Origin: CAYWGR01 sp964458015
GTDB taxonomy: Bacteria; Planctomycetota; Planctomycetia; Pirellulales; Thermoguttaceae
Reading direction: 5' to 3'
Assembly: GCA_964458015.1 (NCBI GenBank)
Contig: CAYWGR010000155.1
Location: forward strand, 1-13,642
Length of the DNA: 13,642 nucleotides
Of this stretch, positions 7,166 through 13,642 are shown in pieces (the first letter of the stretch is position 1; each line of letters begins with the position of its first letter). The notes under the pieces are model-generated. The model did not search any database, was not told where the DNA came from, and saw only the letters and a program-made list of their open reading frames with translations. Both the position numbers and the translations under genes were made by a program.

Positions 7166-7281
7166 GCTGTGGAGCGAGGGCATGGCCTTCACTGTACTAC
7201 GCATTTTGTGACGTGGTGAAATTCTGCGGGGATGGCCTCCCGACATTAGTTTTCTGACTCCCAACAGCTTTGCCGAAGACG

Positions 7282-9474
7282 TTACTCCGCGGTCTTCGGA
7301 TGAACAATCGCATCGATGCGTTCCAAGGATTTTTGGGCAAGTTCAACCAACTCTTTCTTGGATTCCGCTTGTACTTTGGCAATGTCGCGAAGAAGGTCGA
7401 CGACCGGCTTTGCTTTTTCGTTCAGCGCATACTTGATTCGGCCTTGAAGTCGACCGCCGGAAGTGTCGAACCATGGGCTGGAAAGCGGAATGTCGTCGAG
7501 CCGGATGAACGACTCGCAAAACTCTTTCATGGCGGCCAAATTGTCCTCTGTAAACGCCTTGGCCAGTCGATCGTGGAGCTGTTTGCCTGTTTCGTTGGTG
7601 ATGTAGCCGGGCACGTGGGCGGCCTCTTGATCCCAACCGTTGGGAAACAGTCCGTAAAGGGTTGTCGGCGACATGGCCCATTCTTTGCCGCACTCATCCT
7701 TGGGACTCTTCTTGCCGGCCGGAATCGGCTTCAGCGATTCGGCACTTGGACGAGCCGGTTGCTTTTCTGTGAAAGGAACGGGGGCTTCAACAACCACAGG
7801 GTAAGGCCTCGTCGCCCTCGACATTTCGCCACGCTGCTCGATTCGATCAAGCTCTCGATCAACATAATCGAGTACTTCCGGTTGGATGTTACGTTGCAGC
7901 AAAAATCGGACGAGCTCTTGACGGTTCTTAATCTTATCGGCCACCGCAATCGCTTTTTTGATCTCGCCTACAGCAAGGTAGCGAACAATCAGCTCCATAC
8001 GAAGTTGATCGAGGGGCATAATGGACGGCCGGCCGACGAAAGACCTATCCTGCGACTGTGGAGCCGATTGCACAAACAATTTCGCGGCAATTTCGTTCCT
8101 TGCTCTACTTCGAGCAGCCCTCTTGATCTCCTCTTTCTCCGAACTGTTCGCCTCCGGCGCTTTTTGCGTTGGAGCGATGGGCGAGGGCTGTATATTCGAC
8201 TTGTCGGCCTGCTCGGGCTTCACGGCTTTAGTCGGCTCTCGCTTGAGGTCTCCTTCGGTTACGTCGGCGAAAATGCCGATCTTTTCGGGCGACGTTGGCG
8301 AGGCCTCGGCCGCAAAATACCGCTCGCCGTCCTTCGCACGCGAAATGAGCCAGCCGAAAACGTCTCCTTGCAACATTGCCGGGGTCCACGCCCTGTGTCC
8401 GCAAACGCCGAACTCGGTTTTGAAGACATGACAACCACTGTCTCTCATGCGTTCAAACTCTTTTCTGGCAAAATCGATCCCGCGGTCGTCCGAGCTGTAA
8501 ACGGCCCAAATGGGGATTTTTTTCAGAAGCGGGTTCTCGCGAAGCGACTTCTCGTGCATCGCTTCCCAACTGACGACCGGCACTGCCGCGGCGAAAAGGC
8601 CTGGACGCCGTTCTAGAATCCGCCAGGTACCTTTGCCGCCGGTGCTTAGGCCCCCGACGGTAACGCGATTCGCATCGACCGGGGACTCCTTCATCACGGC
8701 CTCGATCATGGCCAGTGTGAAGGCGATCGGAGCATCGCCCAGGGCAACAGGATCATTGACAACGTTACACTCGACCGTGCCGTCGGCGCGTACTTTCGTC
8801 GAGCAAATCTCGGGTGCTTCCCAGGCAACGTGCGAATGAGGGCACTGCGGCACAAGCAGGAAAAAGTCCCGCTTCTTTGGGCCGACCAGAGACGGAATAA
8901 TATGATGGAGATGCGAGAGTTGGTTGATATTATCCGCGCCGCATTCTCCCGCCCCATGCAACCAAATGACCATCGGATATTTTTTGCCCGGTTCGTAAGG
9001 TTCCGGAGTATGAAGCCGAAAGCGGAGTGGAGCGTTTTTATACGTTCCCCCGGTGTAATTTAGAACCATGCTGCGAAACAGGGGGACCATGGCCGGATGA
9101 ACTTGCTGGCCGGCCTTGTTCGCCTTGGGCGCCAGCTTGGCAATCGCCTCAAGCTGTTCTGAAGTGAGTTTCTGCGGCAAATCCGTCGGTGGATAGAGTG
9201 ATTCGGCAACGATTTTCTGATAATCTTCGGGCTTCTCTGTTTCCGTAACGAGCCATTTCAAATTTTCCGTCTTCTCGGCCTTCGGTTTCGAATCGTCGCT
9301 CGCTGGAGCGGCAGCAGCGCCGCCGTCCACCGCCGTTGCCGCCGATTCAATCCCGCACAAACCAACCAACGCCAACAGGCAGGCCAGATATATTCCCATG
9401 CAACCCCGGCCCGCACGAGACACACGATGCCCAGCAAGATCATGGCTTTTTCGGCAACCAGCGAAGACGCTCAT
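7282..9474 (-). CDS. Secreted alpha/beta-hydrolase (esterase/depolymerase-like) with long C-terminal extension
   Basis: The 730-residue protein has a long basic n-region and a hydrophobic signal segment (~27-41). Residues ~135-385 are an alpha/beta-hydrolase domain. MVIWLHGAGE (168-177) carries the oxyanion HG motif, GLSTG (275-279) has the nucleophile S277, the acid is probably D329 or D330, and the base is H360 in GHRAW. The pattern fits phospholipase/carboxylesterase or PHB-depolymerase-like secreted hydrolases, which would cleave an ester outside the cytoplasm. Residues ~400-480 are a low-complexity linker. Residues ~485-725 are helical and unrecognised; they include SPWFDTSGGRLQGRIKYAL. 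The start at 9474 has a good Shine-Dalgarno site (GGGAG, six bases away). An ATG at 9399 would give a more standard signal peptide but has a poor site. The gene converges on the permease gene with 116 bases between, and no clear terminator is seen there. Confidence 0.85.
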   Translation of the reverse strand: MSVFAGCRKSHDLAGHRVSRAGRGCMGIYLACLLALVGLCGIESAATAVDGGAAAAPASDDSKPKAEKTENLKWLVTETEKPEDYQKIVAESLYPPTDLPQKLTSEQLEAIAKLAPKANKAGQQVHPAMVPLFRSMVLNYTGGTYKNAPLRFRLHTPEPYEPGKKYPMVIWLHGAGECGADNINQLSHLHHIIPSLVGPKKRDFFLLVPQCPHSHVAWEAPEICSTKVRADGTVECNVVNDPVALGDAPIAFTLAMIEAVMKESPVDANRVTVGGLSTGGKGTWRILERRPGLFAAAVPVVSWEAMHEKSLRENPLLKKIPIWAVYSSDDRGIDFARKEFERMRDSGCHVFKTEFGVCGHRAWTPAMLQGDVFGWLISRAKDGERYFAAEASPTSPEKIGIFADVTEGDLKREPTKAVKPEQADKSNIQPSPIAPTQKAPEANSSEKEEIKRAARSRARNEIAAKLFVQSAPQSQDRSFVGRPSIMPLDQLRMELIVRYLAVGEIKKAIAVADKIKNRQELVRFLLQRNIQPEVLDYVDRELDRIEQRGEMSRATRPYPVVVEAPVPFTEKQPARPSAESLKPIPAGKKSPKDECGKEWAMSPTTLYGLFPNGWDQEAAHVPGYITNETGKQLHDRLAKAFTEDNLAAMKEFCESFIRLDDIPLSSPWFDTSGGRLQGRIKYALNEKAKPVVDLLRDIAKVQAESKKELVELAQKSLERIDAIVHPKTAE

Positions 9475-9480
9475 TTATCT

Positions 9481-9485
9481 CTCCC
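9481..9485 (-). promoter_or_regulatory. Ribosome binding site of the hydrolase gene
   Basis: On the minus strand, GGGAG lies six bases before the ATG at 9474. This favours the longer signal-peptide start over the ATG at 9399. Confidence 0.6.
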
Positions 9486-9486
9486 A

Positions 9487-9962
9487 GGTTAGATAGTGAA
9501 CGGAAACACCACGCGCGCCTGTTTCCAGGGCATTCACTTCGACGAAGAGCCCCTTGATAAGAATACACGCGATTGTACCGTGGATAACCACAGATGCAAT
9601 CCCCCTGGTCTAGGTATATTTCGGTTGTGTCACTCAGATGACGATTGCCGCGTGGTTAAGACCAATCGCGAAAACGGCAATCGGTCCATAGCGAGGACAA
9701 AAGAAGGGTAAGAAGGTGAGAAGCGGTTAAAAGTCTTATTGCGTTCTACCTTGCCAATGAACCTCTCCGCGGCCTGTTGTCCAGCAAACCCGGCTGGGAC
9801 AGCCGTGTTTGCGACTGAACAAAGATCATCGGCAATGTCGGTATCAATCGTCTGCTTCCGGCGATGATCTGCAATCGAGAAAAAAGATTCCCGCCTCCTG
9901 GTACCCAACGTCCTTCGCATGCTTCTTGCCAGGATCGAGCGGGGCGACGACAATAGGCCGTC
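9487..9962. other. Non-coding region between divergent hydrolase and methylase genes
   Basis: About 480 bases without a credible gene. It holds a 9-bp inverted repeat (CGATTGCCG at 9642-9650 and its complement at 9675-9683) and one copy of a ~107-bp dispersed repeat (9741-9847). Minus-strand frames here run antisense into the methylase and look like shadows. Promoters for both flanking genes should lie here, but I cannot pick convincing boxes. Confidence 0.5.
9741..9847 (+). repeat. Dispersed ~107-bp repeat, copy A
   Basis: It aligns in the same orientation with 13448-13556. Shared blocks include TTGCCAATGAACC, CAGCAAAC, CGGCTGG, ACAGCCG and TGTCGGTATCAA, in the same order with similar spacing. 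The two copies flank the methylase and GH16 genes. Confidence 0.75.
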
Positions 9963-10610
9963 ATGACCCACGCTGATGCACACCCGAAGGAAACGCCCCG
10001 ACAATCGTTGACGCCCAACGGTCTTGCGCGGGATTTTGGGGCGAAATCCGAAATTGCGCGCGAGGGAGTTCGGCTTCTTTGCGAGGCGTTGGAATCGGCA
10101 CCGCCCGAGGCGATGACCGTTTGGAGAAGCTTTTTCAGCAAGTGGGCAGGCTTGGCGGCGGATCGCGTACCGCGACATTTGGCCAAGCTGGCGCGATGGT
10201 ACGGCATTTCTAATTCGGAGACTGACGGCTCGGACAAGCTGCTGTTCGCCCTGCAAACGTATTACGCCTTGTTGGTCGAGGCGGTCGTCGGCCGGCTCAT
10301 GAACAACGAGGGCGAATTGCTGCCCGACAGCCCTTTCTCTTGGTATGCCGCAAATTCCACACAGCCAATCCATCAATTCGTCGAACAACTGGGCAACCAA
10401 TTGGCCGGCTACCGGATCGAGACGTCCTATTCCGAGGCTGACGGCGGTTGCGATTGGTTCAAGCGGCTCTATCAAGATCTTTTTCCGCGTCCGCTGCGTC
10501 ATGCATTGGGCGAATACTATACGCCCGACTGGCTGGCCGCTCATGTGCTCGATCAAGTTGGCTACACAGGCCAAGCCGGCTGTCGATTGTTAGACCCGGC
10601 CTGCGGTTCC
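9963..10610 (+). CDS. Eco57I-class N6-adenine DNA methylase, N-terminal part (before the assembly gap)
   Basis: 216 residues are visible before the N run. A helical N-terminal region is followed by RHALGEYYTPDWLA and then RLLDPACGS. These are the usual GEYYTP approach segment and motif I (SAM binding, normally DPACGSGTF) of gamma-class N6-adenine methylases. The ATG at 9963 is the first start after an in-frame TAG at 9954. The gap cuts motif I in mid-motif, and the rest of the protein resumes after it in another frame if the gap length is taken literally. The gap size is probably arbitrary, so this and the next entry are treated as one gene. No endonuclease domain is visible, although Eco57I-class proteins can be bifunctional. 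Confidence 0.85.
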
Positions 10611-10620
10611 NNNNNNNNNN
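10611..10620. other. Assembly gap (ten N)
   Basis: Ten undetermined bases lie within the methylase gene. An intact frame would need a true gap of 3n+2 bases, so ten cannot be the right length if the gene is whole. A palindromic repeat begins 28 bases later and probably caused the break. Confidence 0.95.
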
Positions 10621-10621
10621 A

Positions 10622-12445
10622 CGGGGCTGCGGGGCGGCTTGCAGCAAAATCTCCCCTCGCCCGCTTGTCGGGAGAGGGGCCGGGGGTGAGGGAGGCTTGC
10701 AGATGGGCTCGGATGAAAATCATAATCAGTCTCAACCCGCCCTCACCCTAACCCTCTCCCAAGGGGAGAGGGGACCGAACTCTAGTCCCCAATCTTCAAT
10801 CCCTGGCATATCTTCACTATCCACTATCCACCATCCACTATCCACTTTTTTCCCCATCGTCGGCTTTGACGTGAATCCGCTGGCCGTGCTAACGGCGCGG
10901 GCGAACTACCTGATCGCCATTGCCGATCTGCTGCCAAGCGGCGTTCGCGTGGAACCGCCTGTTTACCTATGCGATTCGATTCGCGGAATTCCGGCGTTGC
11001 CGTGCGCGGCCGAACCGTTCGACTACGTGGTCGGCAACCCGCCGTGGATCGCGTGGGACAATCTTTCGGCGGAAGACCGCGAAGCCACGAAGCCGCTTTG
11101 GGAGCGATATGGTTTGTTTTCGCTTTCCGGCAATGCGGCACGACACGGCGGCGGCAAAAAAGATTTGTCGATGCTGATGCTCTACGTCGCGGCCGACCGC
11201 TACTTGAAGCCAGCCGGGCGGCTCGGCATGGTCATCACCCAAACGCTTTTCCAAACCAAAGGCGCCGGCGACGGCTTTCGCCGTTTTCAGCTTGGGCACG
11301 ACGGCCCACCGCTCGGTGTGTTGCGTGTTGACGATATGACGGCCTTGCGACCTTTCGAGGATGCCGCCAACTGGACCAGCACGATCGTGCTGCAAAAGGG
11401 CGTCGCGACGGATTATCCGGTGCCATATTTCAAATGGGGCGAGAAAGAAGTGGCCAGTGGCCAGTGGCTAGTGGCTAGTGAGAAAAATCCCAAATCCCAA
11501 ATCCCAAATCAACAAATCCCCAATTCCGGTCCTAGCTCCAACTCTCCCCTCCCCCATTTTGCCCGTCCAATCGATCCCGCGCGGCCGAACTCGCCGTGGC
11601 TGATTTCATCAACAAATCACGCACGACAAAATTCGACCACCACCGGCCCTGCCGATTATACCGCCCACCTGGGCGCTAACAGCGGCGGGGCCAACGGCGT
11701 CTATTGGCTCAGTGTGCTAGAACATGTCGAAGGCGGTGTGCGCGTTCGCAATAGCGCCGCACGAGGTAAACGCAACGTCGAACCCGTTGAGCAAGTGATC
11801 GAGCCGGATCTGCTCTATCCGCTTCTGCGATGGTCCGATGTCGATTGCTTCACGGCCTCGCCCAGCGGCTACATCCTGCTGGCCCAAGATCCAGCTACGC
11901 GAAGCGGAATTGACGAATCGACGATGTGCAATCGGTATCCGCGCACGTTGGAATATCTGCAACGTTTCCGCCCCTTGCTCGAATCCCGGGCGGCGTATCG
12001 CCGCTATCAACAACAGGGCCCCTTCTATGCGATGTACAACGTCGGGCCTTATACAACCGCGCCGATCAAAGTCGTGTGGCGTCGTATGGATCGGCGCATC
12101 CGCGCCGTCGTCCTTGAACCAACCGACGATCCGCTGCTCGGCCGCCGGCCCATCATTCCCCAGGAAACTTGCGTGCTAGTGGCCTGCGAAACGTCGGACG
12201 AAGCCCATTATCTCTGTGCCATGTTGAACAGCGCAGCGGTCAACGATTTGGCCGCCGCCAGCCAGGTTCGCGGAGGCAAAGGTTTCGGCACGCCCGGCAT
12301 GTTGGATTTCATACCCTTGCGACGTTTTCGGCCCTCCGATCCTCGGCATACGGAACTGGCATCGCTTAGTCGGCAGGCCCATGCTGAAAAGAGCGAAAAA
12401 ATCCAACAGGAAATCAATTTTCTTGCTGCTGAAGCATTTCGTTGA
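10622..12445 (+). CDS. Eco57I-class N6-adenine DNA methylase, C-terminal part (after the assembly gap)
   Basis: About 607 residues follow the gap. IVGFDVNPLAVLTARANYL is the acidic motif after motif I, and VVGNPPWIAWDNL is the catalytic NPPW motif IV (codons 11036-11047). Further on, GANSGGANGVYWL, DLLYPLLRWSDV, PFYAMYNVG, IKVVWRRM and GGKGFGTPGML are the conserved blocks of the C-terminal, target-recognition-containing half of large adenine methylases. The enzyme should methylate adenine in a specific DNA site. Two stretches are not native: ~10640-10850 and ~11444-11545 are translated repeats (for example LTLTLSQGERG and KSQIPNQQIPN), and both fall in variable loops without stop codons. No restriction enzyme gene is adjacent, so it may be an orphan methylase or a single-chain system. 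Confidence 0.88.
   Translation, partial: RGCGAACSKISPRPLVGRGAGGEGGLQMGSDENHNQSQPALTLTLSQGERGPNSSPQSSIPGISSLSTIHHPLSTFFPIVGFDVNPLAVLTARANYLIAIADLLPSGVRVEPPVYLCDSIRGIPALPCAAEPFDYVVGNPPWIAWDNLSAEDREATKPLWERYGLFSLSGNAARHGGGKKDLSMLMLYVAADRYLKPAGRLGMVITQTLFQTKGAGDGFRRFQLGHDGPPLGVLRVDDMTALRPFEDAANWTSTIVLQKGVATDYPVPYFKWGEKEVASGQWLVASEKNPKSQIPNQQIPNSGPSSNSPLPHFARPIDPARPNSPWLISSTNHARQNSTTTGPADYTAHLGANSGGANGVYWLSVLEHVEGGVRVRNSAARGKRNVEPVEQVIEPDLLYPLLRWSDVDCFTASPSGYILLAQDPATRSGIDESTMCNRYPRTLEYLQRFRPLLESRAAYRRYQQQGPFYAMYNVGPYTTAPIKVVWRRMDRRIRAVVLEPTDDPLLGRRPIIPQETCVLVACETSDEAHYLCAMLNSAAVNDLAAASQVRGGKGFGTPGMLDFIPLRRFRPSDPRHTELASLSRQAHAEKSEKIQQEINFLAAEAFR
10648..10692 (+). repeat. 45-bp palindromic repeat, copy 2 (inside the methylase gene)
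   Basis: It matches 4841-4885 exactly apart from the hairpin loop (TTGTC instead of AAAGC). It is translated as part of the methylase and lies just after the assembly gap. Confidence 0.9.
10739..10773 (-). repeat. Inverted relative of the palindromic repeat (copy 3)
   Basis: Read on the minus strand, GGGAGAGGGTTAGGGTGAGGG corresponds to the right half of copy 2, with two bases fewer. Copies 2 and 3 face each other across 46 bases. Translation gives LTLTLSQGERG within the methylase. Confidence 0.75.
10815..10845 (+). repeat. Heptamer array (CACTATC)4 inside the methylase gene
   Basis: Four units of CACTATC, one of them CACCATC, plus three further bases. It resembles the CACTAGC array at 2484-2504, and both are preceded by CTT. 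It is in the methylase frame and gives SLSTIHHPLST. Confidence 0.85.
11450..11545 (-). repeat. Composite heptamer repeat inside the methylase gene
   Basis: GTGGCCA twice and GTGGCTA twice (11450-11477) are followed by three AAATCCC units (11485-11505), then more degenerate C/A-rich copies. The reverse complement has the same order as the intergenic composite at 2452-2504: T/G-rich units, then TTTTTCT, then CACTAGC-like units. It is translated as VASGQWLVASEKNPKSQIPN within the methylase. Confidence 0.85.
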
Positions 12446-12470
12446 CTTACCGTCGATAGAGCGTTAGGAT
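12442..12470 (+). promoter_or_regulatory. Possible promoter of the GH16 gene
   Basis: TTGACT at 12442-12447 and TAGGAT at 12465-12470 are 17 bases apart. The -35 box overlaps the methylase stop codon. The GH16 ATG follows ~75 bases after the -10 box. The fit is moderate. Confidence 0.4.
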
Positions 12471-12545
12471 AAAGGCGTTTCTTACACGCCCTACAACGTC
12501 GCCTACCTTAAAAATACGCACACCCCACCGAGAAAGGCATTTTCA

Positions 12546-13436
12546 ATGCGAAAAACAATGCTGTTTTTAGTGTTTTCGTTTGCCGTTCAATCCGTTTTTG
12601 CCGCTGACGCGCCGAAACCGGCTTCCGAGCCGGAAAAACGCCCAACCAAGATTTGGCATCGCAAAGGCCCGCTCGGCGATACGCCCAAGCATACGACCGA
12701 TGCCTTTCCGCTCTCCGACCAACAGAACCAAGGCGGTTGGATCAAGTTTGATCCGATGAGCGACGAATTTGAAGGCAAATCCTTGGATACGAAGATGTGG
12801 ACGATCGGCGGCGAAGTATGGCGAGGCCGTCCGCCCGCGTTGTTCAGCGACAAAAACGTCACCGTTTCCGATGGCAAATTGCATCTCACGATGCGCAAGG
12901 AAAAACTTCCGCCCGAGGAAGAGAAAAACGGATTCCACGATTACACCTCCGCCTCGCTTTACACGAAGGAACGCACCGGTTACGGCTATTACGAAGTGAA
13001 AGCGAAGCCAATGAACTCCGGCGGATCGAGCGCCTTCTGGTTCCAACGCGAGGGAGCGCCCGGCAACTGGCTCACCGAAATCGACGTGTTCGAGATTTGT
13101 GGAAAAAAGAAAGATTTCGAGCGTAAGTATTTCATGACGCTGCACGTGTTCAAAACGCCCCAAAGCGGCGAGCATTGGCAGGTGGGCGATTTCTGGCTTG
13201 CTCCCTGGCGGCTGGCCGACGACTACCACGTCTACGGCCTAGATTGGAACAAGGACGACTTGAAATTCTATGTCGATGGCGTGCTTGTTCGCTCGGTCGA
13301 AAATACCCACTGGCATCAGCCGCTCCGCATGATCTTCGACAGCGAGACCATGCCCGAGTGGTTCGGCATGCCCGACGACAAGGATCTGCCCTCCACATTC
13401 AGCGTCGAATACGTCCGAGCTTGGAAGAAGAAATAG
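12546..13436 (+). CDS. Secreted glycoside hydrolase family 16 enzyme
   Basis: The 296-residue protein has a signal peptide (1-19, hydrophobic FLVFSFAVQSVFA) and a complete GH16 jelly-roll domain from ~65 to 294. WLTEIDVFEICG holds the family's E-x-D-x-x-E catalytic pattern: nucleophile E178, D180 and acid/base E183. WTIGGEVWRGRPPALF (85-100) and the C-terminal SVEYVRAWKK strand are typical of the agarase/porphyranase-like branch, so the substrate is probably a beta-linked galactan or glucan outside the cell. That branch assignment is an inference. The start has GAGAAAGG about ten bases upstream. No sulfatase or carbohydrate transporter lies nearby. It is ~100 bases downstream of the methylase and probably has its own promoter. 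Confidence 0.92.
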   Translation: MRKTMLFLVFSFAVQSVFAADAPKPASEPEKRPTKIWHRKGPLGDTPKHTTDAFPLSDQQNQGGWIKFDPMSDEFEGKSLDTKMWTIGGEVWRGRPPALFSDKNVTVSDGKLHLTMRKEKLPPEEEKNGFHDYTSASLYTKERTGYGYYEVKAKPMNSGGSSAFWFQREGAPGNWLTEIDVFEICGKKKDFERKYFMTLHVFKTPQSGEHWQVGDFWLAPWRLADDYHVYGLDWNKDDLKFYVDGVLVRSVENTHWHQPLRMIFDSETMPEWFGMPDDKDLPSTFSVEYVRAWKKK

Positions 13437-13447
13437 CCGGTTCTATC

Positions 13448-13556
13448 GCGTGCTACATTGCCAATGAACCGTTCCGCCGCCAATTAAGGCAGCAAACTCG
13501 GCTGGAACAGCCGCGTTTGTGGTTGAATTTGGAACATTGGCACTTGTCGGTATCAA
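13448..13556 (+). repeat. Dispersed ~109-bp repeat, copy B
   Basis: It aligns with 9741-9847 in direct orientation and starts 11 bases after the GH16 stop. The remaining sequence to the window end holds no recognisable gene; GTAGGGTGCGTCCGCGAC near 13574 looks like part of another dispersed repeat but has no second copy here. Confidence 0.75.
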
Positions 13557-13642
13557 CAAAATCCGAGTAGCCGTAGGGTGCGTCCGCGACCTGTCATTTA
13601 TACACAACTGTATCGTTTTTTGGGCCGAAGGCGATCCAGGCA

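Noticed and set aside
7166..7281. Bidirectional terminator between the convergent permease and hydrolase genes
   Set aside because: I see only weak three- to four-base stems and no T-run.
7270..8616. Long plus-strand open frame of 448 codons
   Set aside because: It is antisense to the hydrolase gene, whose signal peptide and catalytic motifs are clear. The plus-strand translation has no recognisable domain and is rich in the residues expected of a shadow frame.
9630..10574. Minus-strand open frame of 314 codons
   Set aside because: It runs opposite the methylase N-terminal region and through a dispersed repeat. No domain is recognisable.
12473..12490. Hairpin GGCGT/ACGCC as a terminator for the methylase
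   Set aside because: The stem is only five bases and no T-run follows it.

Overview
The window most resembles a member of the Planctomycetota, probably near the Pirellulales. This is inferred from the mix of gene families, the several starts without a Shine-Dalgarno site, and above all the many degenerate repeats between and inside genes. No rRNA, tRNA or marker gene is present to confirm it. The base composition is moderately GC-rich. A run of ten N at 10611-10620 marks an assembly join, so this is draft or metagenome sequence.

Layout. (1) Positions 2-4097, plus strand: part of an AmmeMemoRadiSam locus. It holds the C-terminal end of an AMMECR1-domain protein (amrA), a 713-residue membrane protein with a spermidine-synthase-like domain between two membrane blocks, a 99-residue two-helix membrane protein with an H-x13-H pattern in one helix, and a radical SAM enzyme (amrS) that carries a twin-arginine signal. 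(2) Positions 4094-4394: a mirror-symmetric inverted-repeat element with six hairpins and near-identical ends. It touches the amrS stop codon. (3) Positions 4422-7165, plus strand: a YtrA-type GntR repressor, an ABC ATPase and an ABC-2-like permease, behind a good sigma-70 promoter. (4) Positions 7282-9474, minus strand: a secreted alpha/beta-hydrolase with a long C-terminal extension, convergent with the permease. (5) Positions 9475-9962: non-coding sequence with a dispersed repeat. (6) Positions 9963-12445, plus strand: an Eco57I-class N6-adenine DNA methylase, broken by the assembly gap and loaded with repeat DNA in two loops. (7) Positions 12546-13436, plus strand: a secreted GH16 glycoside hydrolase. 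A second copy of the dispersed repeat follows it.

How the parts relate. The amr genes overlap or sit close together and probably work as one membrane-associated unit whose biochemical role is not established. The GntR/ABC cassette is a typical self-regulated export or envelope-stress operon. The hydrolase and the GH16 enzyme are separate secreted degradative functions. The methylase has no recognisable restriction partner in the window.

The strongest unusual signals are the repeats. One 45-bp palindromic repeat supplies the last 13 codons and stop of the GntR gene, and recurs inside the methylase. Heptamer tandem arrays (CACTAGC-, CCCCTAG- and AAATCCC-like) occur between genes near 2.5 kb and again, one set in inverted order, inside the methylase reading frame. 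The second main signal is the pairing of a Tat-signal radical SAM protein with a mini cytochrome-b-like membrane protein.
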